A stretch of DNA of 64,000 nucleotides from Stenopsyche tienmushanensis. Lineage: Eukaryota > Arthropoda > Insecta > Trichoptera > Stenopsychidae. The notes beneath the pieces were generated by a model. It was not told the origin of the DNA and searched no databases. It saw only the letters and a list, made by a program, of their open reading frames with translations. The position numbers were made by a program, and so were the translations under genes. The stretch lies in NCBI GenBank assembly GCA_008973525.1, contig WACJ01000112.1, forward strand, positions 310,001-374,000, written 5' to 3'. Positions 43,931 through 56,448 of this stretch are shown piece after piece (positions within the stretch are counted from its first letter, which is position 1; each line of letters begins with the position of its first letter).

Positions 43931-46900
43931 GCGAGTGATTGAATTTGCAACAATCATTAAATTATAATTTATATATAATGACAATTTCGCTACTCACACA
44001 TAGATTCTCTCCTCTCTCACCTTTCCAAATAATCCTATCTTTACTTTGCCACATCTGGAAGGCAATGGGAAAACATCATATTAAATCCTTTCTCTGTCCA
44101 ATATGCACATTAAGATCCATTATTTGATGGATGTCATATGGACTTTAAAGAAAAAATATTATGATATGATACGGAGAATTATAATCTTCATAAGAAGAAA
44201 ACATCTTGCCTCATACAGATCAAGATGCAATAATATTTATAGACAATTAGATATTCGTATAAAAATATTAATAGTTCAGCAAGCGACGACATATTAGAAT
44301 ATTTAGTCATCAAAGAATTTGTGGAATCATTTTCCGAATATTGCCTTTCCAATATTCATTCAAAGGAAAAGATCACATTCATATTAAAATACGCACTTCT
44401 TTTCCAAATGCTTTATATTCTTAATTTATACAATAACATGTGAAATCAATCAATCGTTTGTATATAATTAATGTAATAAAAATCACCCGCATTTACTTTC
44501 GCAGATCCAATAAATGCGTTTATAACACAAATCTGGTTTGATCGGAAATACTTCAAACGAAACCAAGTTTTACTTTTGGGTTTTTTCGCCACATGTAATT
44601 TGTAATTTTGTATACGGAAATATTGAAATATGTTCCGACAATACGGTTTTCTATTACAAGCAGGAAATATATATATATATTTATACACTGTTAAAATATG
44701 AAAGGATTTCATTGTTTATTGAAAATGTTTATGAATAACGCGATAAAAGTTTATTTTTCTTCAAAGGTGATGCATTTCCTACAAGGTAAATGTTGCACAA
44801 ATGATGCAATCGATGCATTGCAATTAAACCCTCCACCATAGCTATCCAACATATCTGATTAATTGCATTTTTGAAATATCTCTTCATTGTTTTTCAAGTT
44901 TTCAACGTCAAACTTGAATTGTGCTAATCAATGACGAACAACCGAACAAATATTTCAATAGACTTGCTAAAAATACACGCATTGAAAAACACACAGTACA
45001 AATCGGCAACACACAAGAAGATGCGTCTCCACCTGTGAAAAACCCCACAAAAAATGACAAAAATGATGCAGTGATTTCAAAGCCATTAACTGAAAATGTA
45101 TACTTTAAAACGGTGCAGTGCACATAATATCCATAGGTTGATAAAAAAAATGACGATTCAAACGAATTCGATTGGCGCCAAATATGGACGAATTGCGCCC
45201 ACAAATTGAATCATTAGAATTAGCGGTGGTCTAAGTGAAACCGCATATTCCAAATAATTTCGTGATCGATAAATTCGTTCGAATTTACATTTATTTCTGG
45301 ATCATTAATAGGAATACATCGTATAAACACTCAAATAGCGTAGAAAAACGGAAGTCATCGCAACCGCAGAATATTCGTTTAATCTCTACTTCCTTCAAAG
45401 TATGATGAATAGGAAGCACTTATATCCTGCATCGAGATCATTAGAATGTAAATATTTAAACAAAGCAAAACCGCAAGACCGACTCTAATTATCTTAGTTT
45501 TCTTGTGATTAATGGATTTTAATCACCAATATCCGGCGTTTGAAGCTATGAATCGTCATTTTAAGGGTGAACCTAATTGTGATGTAATATATATATTATC
45601 GGACATCGTGATTTTTCACGGCAGTTCGAGGGGCAGCTTACCAAACCTCGTCGAACGGAAAATTTCTCCTTCGTCCGAAGTACTCGTCGATCCTATTCGT
45701 GCAATAAGAAAATAATAAAAATATAAAATATTAAAATTGAAAATAAAAAATAACCTGTAATGAAAAACCACATTTTTATTAGACTCGGCGCATACAAAAA
45801 TTTGTCTAGACGAGCAATAATGGAGGCTATTATAATTAATTTACATAAATGTACAACACTGCATAAATTATATTCTCGTGTAAAATGATTGCAATGATTA
45901 TTCTCTGAAGCGCACAACGTAAAACGTGTCGATGTAATGAAAACTTTGTATTATTAAAATAATATTTGCATACGCATTATATAATATGATACACACGGTT
46001 ATCGACGCTCTGTTGTCATTAAAATTTAATATTTTTGTTCAAATATCGAATCTGGAACAATATGCGCGGAATTCAATGTGCTTAAAATACAATTTCCGAT
46101 TGTATTTCCGAAAAAATAAGAACAAAAATTGAACGTCACCCAGTATATTTTTCATAGCATTATTGAACTTTAAAATTCTTCTATGAAAATCATTATCGAT
46201 TTTTAAATGTGTTTCATGAATAAGTGACGAAATTGTTGTTATTTTCGAATGATAACACTTAATAAATCCTCTCAAAATATATTTTATCAGATATATAAAA
46301 TCAGGCTAAACCAAAATCAAAACTATCGATCGGATTCCCTCTGGATTGTTTTCGTTAAGTGAAGGTAACATATCTACTTTTTTATTATTCGATTTTTCCA
46401 AAGAGTAATTTTTTTCTGAAATCCTGTCATTTTATCAATGAATGTCAATTTTTTTTCGAAATATATAGTTTATATTTTATAAGACTAACTAATAATATTG
46501 CTTTTATTTGATCTGAAGATGTAGAAGACGTAACAATATCAATCGAAAGGGTTGGTATGAAAATACTCCCACACGGGATAGACACGGGGGAAGGGGAGAG
46601 ACGAATTGGCGCCATTATGGCGAAGAGTTAATAAAATAATATTGAAATAAATTTGTATGAAAGAAAATAATTTTGCAAAAAAATACAAGCGATCTAAAAT
46701 TAGAAAAGAGACAAAATTATGCCATAAATCAGTCTGACCTACTAATATATCGATTTATATTTTTGGCTAGATGCCTAAACAATATTCAGAGGGTGAAAAC
46801 ATGAGAATATATTGGACCCCTCAACTAAAAGAGAAACATAAAAAGAACGTTGATGTAAGAGATGGACTCAATTTTGATAATATTATAATTGTTGATGAAC

Positions 46901-47535
46901 AATGTAAGCATAGTTTCGATTTGCAATATAGTTATTCAAACTACATAGTTTGTTATTCATGTGCTTATTGATTTTTTTTCCTTAAAAGGTCTGACAATGT
47001 CAATATTTAAAAAATATGACTGCGTACGTATAAATATGTGTGAAATCAGCCTGCAATTTGTAAACATTATAAAACGACAGTACTGCGCTATAAAGAATAA
47101 TGAAAATTCTAGGTATAATAATAAAATCGTTAATAGATATATTATTATATCCAAGGGAATTCCATATACTTAAAGGCTTTACTAAAAGTATTAAATTCAA
47201 CGAAATCAGTTTGAATCATTGCAGCTTTTAAAGTGGAGTGGAAAAACCTCTAGACGTAGATTTGTAATTACAATAAGACTTTTATTAATTCTTTGAAACG
47301 TTTAAATAAATATTTTTAGGTAAACTGTTGAATGAATCAATGCAGTCTAGTCTTGCTAGAAATATAAAACAAACATTTATCAACAAACATTACAAATCTT
47401 CTGAAATTTGAATTTAAAAAAAATCGATAACCCTAAATGATATAGAATCAACAGTCGATCAAGGTTTAATAACAGAAGTTCAAAAATTGTAAGATTCGAA
47501 AAGTTGACTAAAAAAGAGTAAGTCGACAGACATCA
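43931..47535. other. AT-rich intergenic, no supported gene
   Basis: Open frames at 44921-45127, 45512-45715 and 46771-46971 on + are 66-68 codons and unrecognised. The last follows an acceptor-like TTTTTGGCTAG, but no donor-linked partner was found. No repeat partners noticed. Confidence 0.35.
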
Positions 47536-47539
47536 GACA

Positions 47540-47790
47540 GCGACTGACTGGATTGGGATTGGATCACACTGTGCTGCGTACCCACGCAGCACAGTGTGAC
47601 CTGCGCACGCAACTCATGTTAGCTGAGCTACCCCAGCAGCGTTCAATGAGTAAACCAACGAGGCTACTTTCGCACACCTCTGCTTTACCCCAGGGGTTCA
47701 ACCATTGCCCACGGGCGTAGGGTTGGCTCCCCCCTGAGGTTTTATAGGTGGGCATCGTGGAGTTTAACACCCACCTGAATTAAAAAAAAA
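47540..47790 (-). repeat. GC-rich unclassified repeat-like insert with hairpin
   Basis: A compact block of high GC in AT-rich DNA, ending on the + strand with a short A-run (CACCTGAATTAAAAAAAAA). Read on minus it contains GGGGTAGCTCAGCTAA, which matches a tRNA A-box region. A perfect 16-bp hairpin (47564-47579 against 47584-47599) lies downstream. A minus frame of 68 codons covers it but is not convincing. It may be a SINE or the tail of a LINE. Confidence 0.4.
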
Positions 47791-48340
47791 GAGCAGTATC
47801 AAATCATCGAACAACCTCTTGCAAAGTTTTAATAAAAATCGATTGATGTTTTTGAATAAATAAATACTAGTATGTTTGTGTCTGTTTTATATTACACAAA
47901 CATAGTTCTGTTTTTCTGCCATTGATACCTAATTAAAACATATATACAACTTCTGTGCAGACGAAAACGGTTAATGCAATATTGTTGCATAATGAGAGAT
48001 TCAATATTTTCTATTAAACACGCTATCTTTCCTAAATATTAATAACCACTGCATAAAATTTCACGCTTACTCAAAAAGTGATTTTTTTGTATCATTCTAC
48101 AAATTATTTTTTTTATTCAAATAATTTATTTCAATAAGTAATCGATTTCTGGAGCTCTATAAGGTAGCAATCTTAACATTTCGCTTACCATGCTAAAAAA
48201 CACCCACGCGTTACCATGATATGCATTTGGTACGCTATATGAAATTATGAACCCCGTATCTATTATATTTCATATCGATATTGCCATTATTAGAGTCGAG
48301 TCGTAGTAAATAAATCATGGCGAAGGAGAGGTTAATTTTA

Positions 48341-48540
48341 GGCCTGATCCACACTATGGTGCCAGTAACGGTTCGATCTCGCTCCGGTCTCGGTCCGATC
48401 AAATATTCTTACACAAGAAACAATCAGAGTATTCACACTATCGGATCGTTCCAATCCCGTTTTTTGTATGAGAATATTTGACCGGACCGAGACCGAGAGC
48501 GAGATCGAACCGTTACCGGCACCATAGTGTGGATCAGGCC
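48341..48540. repeat. PIF/Harbinger-type fold-back MITE
   Basis: 200 bp flanked by TTA on both sides (48338-48340 and 48541-48543). Ends are exact inversions starting GGCCTGATCCACACTATGG. The pairing continues with few mismatches for about 70 bp per arm (GGTTCGATCTCGCTC against GAGCGAGATCGAACC). The three-base TTA target and GGCCTGATCCACAC-type tip fit PIF/Harbinger. Non-coding. Confidence 0.9.
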
Positions 48541-48826
48541 TTAAAACGCAAAAATGGCAGGGTCAGTCGGAACAGGCTTTACCAAATTCAACAATTGCAA
48601 GAAACCTCCATGAACTGAAAAACTTCAGGATATAAAGGATCGATCATTTTATTATGATAACCTCAATCTAATAATTTTAATTGTGTGTATTTAATTGTAT
48701 ATTCTTATTAGTGAAATAATCATTATTATCATCTATTAACAATAGTTGTCGAAGTGTTTATAGATGTAAGATTTCTTAGTGTTTGTAATGCATCTTGGTT
48801 AGTCGATTATCTAATTGACGTTGAAA

Positions 48827-49054
48827 ATGTATACAGGAAATAACAATATGACGCTGATGGGTGATAATGGCGTAGATGCAATCTTTCATGTTAAAGATAA
48901 CTATGAAGTAACCAATAACTGCTTTAGCAAGATGCCACCGGAAATGCATCGTCAACTATTGCCAAATGGAAAAATGATTAATTGGGTAATAGAAGACATG
49001 CACAAAACAATTAACGGCGCCAGACTGTTGCCTATAAATCTATCGAACGTGTGA
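48827..49054 (+). CDS. Hypothetical 75-aa frame
   Basis: ATG to TGA. The sequence has balanced composition with conserved-looking blocks (GDNGVDAIFHVKDN, KMPPEMHRQLLPNG) unlike random AT-rich DNA, so it may be a real small gene or a retrocopy fragment. Further fragments of similar quality follow in other frames to about 49480. No family recognised; no signal peptide or membrane segment. Confidence 0.3.
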   Translation: MYTGNNNMTLMGDNGVDAIFHVKDNYEVTNNCFSKMPPEMHRQLLPNGKMINWVIEDMHKTINGARLLPINLSNV

Positions 49055-49495
49055 CGTTTATTTGTAAATATTTATACAATAGAATTAGGTCATAATTGGA
49101 ACTAGCAGCTGGATTACGAAGCGGTGCTCTTCGAGTTTTGTGCGTATTGAACGCCTCATGGCCAAAAAATGACATAATCAACCAGGGGCCGAAGGAAGGT
49201 GAGGATGTCTTACATGTGGTATGGTGTTGGATAGTGAATACTGATCATGACATGGCAAATGCCCAACTGAGCCATTAGATATTGCTCAAAAGGACCGTTA
49301 GTTGGTTATGATGATATTTCTCCGGTATGCGGTATTGTATGTCCGGATGAATGACCATCGCTAAATTTAACCATTGCCCAGCGTCAGAGATGCCCAAACT
49401 GGAGAAGAGCATTTCGCCAATACCACATTGACCAGTTATATACGAATCGTGACGATATCAGCATCGAAGATTTTCTGTATGTATTAAATTGTTTA

Positions 49496-50090
49496 TGAAA
49501 AGTGCTATACATGAAGATATTTTACCACAAGATATCTGTGCATTCGGGTAAACTATTAATGCATTTAATTTTGAGACGATATCTATGATCAAATTGAGAA
49601 ATTCATTGTTATAACACGACAATCATCGATAAATAAATGTTCAGTCTTAAGTGCAAAAACATTAACATTCCAAAATTAATTAATTAAATTTCGCAAAAAG
49701 ATAATTTTTGTATATTGTTGAAATATGATATGATAAACATGGATTGACCTTATCAAAAGAGGCGTGTTATATTTTTTCCGAATATATTAAAGACCTCTCA
49801 CCGAGATGACTATCTTACGCTAAGATAATACTATGTAAAGTTTCGCGTTAAATTATATTCAATATCGATTACGGCGGTCCCTTAAAATACGTATTCAGGT
49901 AAAACTGTTGTTTAACGACAAATCATCATTAAAAATACCATGTGTTAAAATGAGAAAATTTATAAATTATTAACCATTCATTTTATACGTGCTAGGTTTA
50001 ACTAGATGTAATTTTGTTTTTATGGCAAACCGGTTTTGCAAACGATTGCGTCTGGATTGTAGCACAGGACATGTGCAGATCTTTTGTTAT
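49496..50090. other. Intergenic AT-rich DNA
   Basis: Nothing recognised. Confidence 0.4.
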
Positions 50091-50091
50091 T

Positions 50092-50633
50092 AAAGGGATT
50101 TTAATTGATTTTACACAGGGCTAGTAGTAGACAAAATTTGTTTAACACTAGATTTACCAGCTATTTAAATATGCATATTTCTACCAAAACCAGTCAGAAT
50201 GACCGGTGTATAGGAACAGATGCTTGTTGAGGCTTCCAGTCTTTATTCACTCTTAAAAAATGACAAAAAACGTTAACGCGAGATATTTTCTCCTGTTATT
50301 TATGTACAATATCCAGCAATTTATTCCGGCTAAATCTAAAATATTGAAAAAGACTTGAAGTGGTCACCTTCTGGTAGCTGTTTTCATGGTATATTTTCGT
50401 GTCATTTTATCAGTGACATCGAAACCAAATTTAGTTCTATTATGAAAGTAAACAGTTTCAAGTAATTTCTTAGCGCTTTTATCAATTTAGACGTGTTTAT
50501 GTTTTGTACTTAATCTATGTACTTTTTTATTTGGTTTGTCAAAATGACTGGTTTGGTAAATCTAGTGTTTAAAGGATTTTAATTTATTTTACACAGGGAT
50601 TTTAGAAATGCTAGTAGTAGAGTAAATTTGTTT
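50092..50633. repeat. Direct duplication flanking a TTAA element
   Basis: A segment of about 52 bp (50092-50143) recurs with a 13-base insertion at 50571-50633. Shared blocks are AAAGG(G)ATTTTAATT, ATTTTACACAGGG, GCTAGTAGTAGA and AAATTTGTTT. The copies sit immediately either side of the TTAA element 50146-50568. Confidence 0.7.
50146..50568. mobile_element. TTAA-flanked piggyBac-like MITE
   Basis: TTAA at 50142-50145 and 50569-50572. Tips are CACTAGATTTACCA and, inverted, ACACTAGATTTACCA. Hairpins lie close to both tips: CCAGTCAGAATGACCGG on the left and CAGTCATTTTGACAAA-type (as CAAAATGACTGG) on the right. 423 bp, non-coding. Confidence 0.75.
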
Positions 50634-51029
50634 CAAAAACTAGCATCGAATTGGAAAATACAGCTCTGTTGATAAGGATTTAATTTTGTTCGAAACCAAC
50701 AATAAGAATAAAGATTTAACATGAAATTCAGTTAATAAAAATAATGTAAAGTCTTTTCGGGTCAATTGTATGTTTTAATTATGGGCATGTCACGAAGATA
50801 AGATTAAGACCGCGATATTCTATCGATTATTTACAATTGTCGTTTCAATAGTAAGGTGTAGCGTCTTTCATAGCTTATGTTTTTAGACTATTAAAGTGTT
50901 AAATTTGGTTTTATGGTGCACATATACACGTTGTGATCGAGAGGGTTGTCTTCGATACAGTCTTTATGCCATCACTCGTATCTTCACCATCTAGCAGATT
51001 TTAATAGTGCAGATACCAAATTTTAAAAA

Positions 51030-52640
51030 ATGGAAGTTTCGGGCAAGGTTATGAAAAACTCGCCACAATATTCAGCAACAAACAAGGTGAGATTCACTGT
51101 TGTGATGAATCGCTAATGGAATCTTCAAAGGATTTTTCTTGAGTGGAACTAAATACAATAAGACAAGTCGAGTAAACTATAGCACGTATGGCAATTCAGC
51201 CCAAAGACGTAATTTTAAAAGATTTCTCCATACGTTGTCTACACAAATATAATAAAGATAGTGAATATCCATAAAAGAGAAACTATATGGATATTCATAT
51301 CACACTTTCTGTCAACATCTTTTTATATTTATTTTGCTTTGTTGATTTGGATAAGGCAATTCGCGATTAGAAAAGAAGTCTCATTTTTAGAGTTCGCAAG
51401 TGTCGAGGCGATTATGAGATACATTGTTTTGTGGCTTAGTATATTTTTTGAAATGAAGAAATATTAAATGTATGTTTATTTAAAAAAAAATACTTATATA
51501 AAATATCTTCGATATTTTTTTTGGAACGCAAACCCTAACTTTGAGATGAATATTTTGAATTGATGATGATTTTGACAATTATTTTGTATGAATTTCAAAC
51601 CTTGTATAACACGGATTTATATTACACTGCGTTTTTGTGGAACCATATAACCGCGTTATACGTGACCCGAGTGTATATACAAAATGAATGCTGGTCGAAT
51701 TTGATTGTTATGTTAGAATAGTGGTGTTAACCCGCGGGTCAGATACTGGCTCACGGAGGTTTTTTTTTAAAGAATCACGAGTTGATTTTGATAAACTTTT
51801 TTTTATATCATAAAAGAGTATAAAAAAGTATAAATATCTAATGTAGAATTTAGAAAAAAACCCATATGGATGTTGGCTAACTGATTTTCTCTTCACTTGC
51901 AAAGGTATGTTATAAAACAAAATAGAAACGTAAACCTTTTTGGAAGATTTTAATAGTGAGAATCAAGAAAAAAGGATTAACTGCCAAGTTTTCTGTTAAC
52001 AATTTTTTAGTGTTTCCAAATTATTGGAACCCAATTATCACCTCCCAAGTGACACCACTGACCTGTATTAAAAAATATATATATAATAAAATTTTATCTA
52101 CTTCCCCAAAAAGATTCGCCATCACTTTTATTAGAACATGGAATAGTGATCTTTGCACGCGAAAAATATTTGTTTTGAACATTTTTAACATGTAATGATC
52201 TAATATTTTTTTAATTCTCTTTTTGCGGATGCACGATGACTAATCGCAGAATCCGTCTAAATTACATCTATACCAATTGTACGACACCAGGATGAATGAA
52301 TTTACCCAGACGTCATTTCTTTGAAATATCTTAGAGGATATCCTGATACGAATGTTCTTCTGAATCGGTAGAATAAAACGATAAAAAACTCTGAGAACAA
52401 AGCTATTTTCTAAAATATTTTCACAGGTGGTAAATGTTACGTCGAATATGTTAAATAAACCTCTAAAAATTCCACCGCCGATGAAAATAACTCTATGATC
52501 AATGAAAATGAATATATCTCATAACATTTTTTTACATTGCAGATCTTGCTAAACGTCGAAAAACCAAAGTCAGACAAATCTGTTACATCAGTTGGTGCGA
52601 CGACAAACACATCGAATATGGGACAAAAAGCAAGTTCGGT
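51030..52640 (+). CDS. Two candidate 5' coding exons, possibly of the galectin gene
   Basis: Exon 51030-51086 starts at ATG and encodes MEVSGKVMKNSPQYSATNK, ending at AACAAG/GTGAGA. Exon 52543-52640 (acceptor TTTTTTACATTGCAG, donor GGT/GTAAGT) stays in phase and encodes a Lys/Ser/Thr-rich, probably disordered stretch (EKPKSDKSVTSVGATTNTSN). It ends two bases into a codon. The galectin exon starting at 60441 is open upstream of its ATG in exactly the complementary phase. Joining all five exons gives 217 codons. The join is inferred from phase and splice sites alone. The exons may belong to another gene, and the intron would be 7.8 kb. Confidence 0.4.
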
Positions 52641-52685
52641 GTAAGTACATATTTTTTAAATAATTTTGACAAAAAAATTGTTTAA

Positions 52686-52898
52686 CACTATCGTGGCCGC
52701 ATCAAAGGATCAGACCATTGGACGTATTGTGTACTTCAAATAGATGTAGCATCAACAGTTACAGATATAAAATTTCATTCATGTATTTATTGATTACTGA
52801 TATATATGATATATATGATGCATATGTGGCATCATGCGGCCACCAGTGGTTAAACCCTTGATGATGCAACATATGCATCACCGGCAACCAAAAAGATT
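52686..52898. repeat. TTAA-flanked MITE, family A, copy 3
   Basis: TTAA at 52682-52685 and 52899-52902. Begins CACTATCGTGGCCGC. The right tip has decayed (GGCAACCAAAAAGAT). The interior matches the copy at 1603-1803 base for base over long stretches (ATCAAAGGATCAGACC, CTTCAAATAGATG). Confidence 0.75.
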
Positions 52899-52902
52899 TT
52901 AA

Positions 52903-55900
52903 TAGGAAGATTTTATTATATTTTAGATTATATTCCCATACATCCGTGTTTGAATAACTGTGTTATGAAAATATTATTTGATTAATAGTTCAGACATAGA
53001 TTAAATTACCATTGGTTGAAGAAATATTATCTTTATAAAAGATAAGAGTTTTAATTATAGAGTGTATATAACATGTATAAAAGTTAAAATTTATTTTCTG
53101 CATTACAGAATGATTTAAAACTATAACTTTGTTGAATTTCAATATATATATATCTATTTTATTTTGACGTTAGAAAAGAATGCTTCATGAAAAGAATGTG
53201 TGTTAAATATTGTCATAATAATCTTATTAACTAAGCAAAATGAGATTGGGTGCACTCTGCGGATATATGAAATTATATATTAACACATCTCATCAATTTA
53301 AATAAATTACAAAATGGCACAGTGTACAACACGAAGGAAGTTGATGTCAATTCTAATAGAAAAATTTAGAATACACCGATGAATTACACATGATTTAACA
53401 AGACAACCAGTTTGGTAAGATTGTAATGAACATACTATGTATGTATATATTTAATTTGAAAAAAAAAATCATGGGTGATTTTTATGTGGGGATTTCTCAT
53501 TGTTTAGTACACATAATTAAATTAAGATAAGATTATTCAAGAAGGATTGTTTAGGTAGAAGATGATCCATGTACCAAGACATTTTAGTAATTTTGCAAAT
53601 AAGTCAATAAAGTAATATTGCAAATAAGTCACTCACTATCCGACTTTATCAATCGTTTCAATATTTATAATTTTCAAAATCAGTAAATTTTACTGTTCTC
53701 TCTTCTCACTAGCTCGATTGTAATATTTGAGCTTTTGAGACTCAGGCAGTTGAGGTCTTAGATATATTATTCCTATTGATTTATTAATTAAATATTAATA
53801 TTTTCATGTTATTGGTTTTGTTCTTTTGAATTCCAACACTTTTATTTCATTCGCTGCTAAAGTCATCGTCATCGAGTCAGGTAAAATCAAAAGTGGTTGA
53901 TCCTTCTCAAACGATTTAAAAGAAGTCTCGACAAAAATAAATACAGACGATCAAACCGACTGCATTCCTGCAGGTCATTTAGTCTTCTTGTTAAAAAGAA
54001 AACTATTTAAAAGGCTTAAAGTTAAGTGGAAACACTCATCAAGTATCCTCAAAATATTATTTTCAATAAATGCATTATTTCATTTTCGTCCGCAAAGTTG
54101 AATATTTTTTAATATAATTTGCATAATCCAAAATTCAATTCAACCAAGAATAACATGGAATTCGACTACCGGAGCTCATTAAAATAGTGGTTAGGTCATG
54201 GTACAACGAATTTAGTATTTTTTTTTTAAATAAACCGTGAGTCATAAAACAGACATGATTAAAGCTTTATGCAAAAATTGCTAATTATTGAAATTCATAC
54301 TATTCACGTTTAAAAATTCAACATTTGGAAAGAAAACGTCGATGGTATTTCAAATGCCACACATCCACTAGAGATATACTAATTATTTTAATTACAAACT
54401 ATCGTCGCTGTGTAATATTTTTCGTTGCGATTTTCGATATGATTAAAAATCGCTCTCTTCTTCGGAAGAAATAATATAGCCAGTGTCAATGTCATTATTG
54501 TTCTGTGTAGATTTTCTCTTTCCAACAATTCATAATTAGTAAAGATGTCACTATAGTCCCTAACTAAAAAAAAATCACAAAATGATGGCTGTTTAAAAAA
54601 AATCAGCCAAGTTATTTTTTGGCCTTATTCTGTCACAGTTTTAATATTTTTTTAAATAGTTAAAAAATACATTTTGACAAAAATCTGGTAGGAATAATAA
54701 AGGGCTATATAGAAAAGATTCTTGCAAAATGCTTTAAAAAAATCCACATAACTTCGAAATCGCACAAAAAGAGGTTGTGGAGGTAGTGGACTCTTTGTGG
54801 CTGCACTATGATGATATTATTAATAAATACATTTATTTGCAAATTTACCTATATAGTTATTGATCCGGTTAAAAATGAAAAATGGAAAAAAAGCCCTAAA
54901 TTATTCTTATATTTTATTGTTGCGGATATGGCGGTACTCGTTCGCTAAAGGTTAACACGCAGTTTGCCGATCCCTAGTCTATTGCAACAGTGGTTTGAAA
55001 GCATCCGTATCTTATCAAATAGCATTATACTTGCACATGCATCGATTTGTCAATGATATTATTGTGGATTATTTTATATATATATATACACTGTAACAAC
55101 TTGTCGCGATTGTGCAAAAATAGGCTATGAGTATTGATTTTGCATCATGCGAAAAATAATTTTAAATTTAACATAGTCAAGTATTCAAAACAGGAATGAT
55201 AATTATTATTACCTCCATTAACATTAAACTTTAAGTTAACTTTAAAATTCCTATGCTGCCTTAATATAATGCGTCATCAAATGGCACTGAAGAAATATAA
55301 GCTGAAAAACAGCTGCAATCAAAGTAAATGTGTGGGATTTAATGAATAAGATTGACCGTTATTAGTTTTAAAAAACGTCTACTATGTTGAAATGTTTTTC
55401 TCCGGATTGCCTGTTAGATTTTAGCTCAAATATATTCATCAAGATAAGCCCATAGTAAAATAACGAGAAGGCCATTGCCATCAAGTTAGACACAGTTTAA
55501 CAGGGCTTTTAAATTTTTATTGAACCGATGCCAATTAAAGCATGAATGAAAATTTTACAACATACGTATTTTCTATATCTTATTGTATTACAGGGATAAT
55601 AATTTTCTTGAAACGTCAATAGCCTGCATAAAACTATAAACAATAAATATTTTTCCTTCAAGTCAAACAATACTAAAAAAAATGTGTCATTAATAAATTT
55701 CTTTTTAAAGTTGATTAACTATTTTTAACAATAAAATTGGTCATATCCTTCCGTTAAGAAAAATATAATCAAGTTGAAATGCAATTCTAACATTCGTATC
55801 TTCTTTTACGCGGTGTTTCCAAATGATTCCAAAAATGTACGCGTGCAAAAAATATGCCAAAATAATAAATCCTCAATTTTTATCTTTTTGTTTCGTTCTA

Positions 55901-56330
55901 CGCCGAAGGATACTCTGAATAGCGATTCTGTAAAGTAACCAGTCACGCAGGTTTTCGAAAGCAAAAGATGCATCTTCTTCCAGAAACGCGTTATCCTTAT
56001 ACCTTCTGCATATTTCTTCAAAATTACATCCATTTAAATAAGGCATTTTGGATTTAAACCTACATTTCAATGTATACTTATGCATGATATGAAAGATGCA
56101 TATTTAGATTCCCGTTCTTATTTAGTCCGACTCTATGATTATCCAGTGTGATGAACACTCGGTAAAAATTTTAAATTTTAAAAACATTTTAATAAAAGCT
56201 GATGAGATAATTTCATCTGCTTAAATATATATTCTTCGATTATTTAGATCGATTAGAATCCTAACAAGGAAATCCTTCTGGTTATTTCTCTTTTGATTCT
56301 TCTGAGAAACATGCGCTGTCAGTGTGAAAA
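52903..56330. other. AT-rich, intergenic or intron of the long galectin form
   Basis: No coding exon recognised. A fragment of repeat B (CTTTGTGGCTGCACTATGATGA) lies at about 54790-54815. Two overlapping minus frames at 55806-56085 are unsupported. Confidence 0.4.
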
Positions 56331-56336
56331 TTTCGA

Positions 56337-56375
56337 TATAAATACCTGGCAAGCGTCGGCTAGACGGTTAGTCAC
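56337..56375 (+). promoter_or_regulatory. Core promoter: TATA box and initiator
   Basis: TATAAATA at 56337-56344 is followed 33 bases after its first T by TTAGTC (56369-56374), close to the arthropod initiator TCAGTC. This puts the likely start at the A at 56370. A leader exon with a consensus donor follows at once. Confidence 0.6.
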
Positions 56376-56448
56376 TCCAGTCGAGAAATGGAGTTCGTAT
56401 CGATAATTTGAGTAACGCGCACGCGTATTGTTTCGCGACTCGTTTGAC
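56370..56448 (+). other. Non-coding leader exon, probably of the galectin gene
   Basis: Runs from the inferred start to GAC/GTAAGT at 56449. It contains a tiny upstream frame (ATG at 56388, seven codons, MEFVSII, TGA at 56411). The next acceptor on this strand joined to clear coding sequence is at 60440, leading into the galectin start. The link is inferred from order and splice signals. Confidence 0.5.

Noticed and set aside
44908..45204. 98-codon minus-strand membrane-like frame
   Set aside because: The hydrophobicity follows from the complement of an AT-rich plus frame. No start context or homology.
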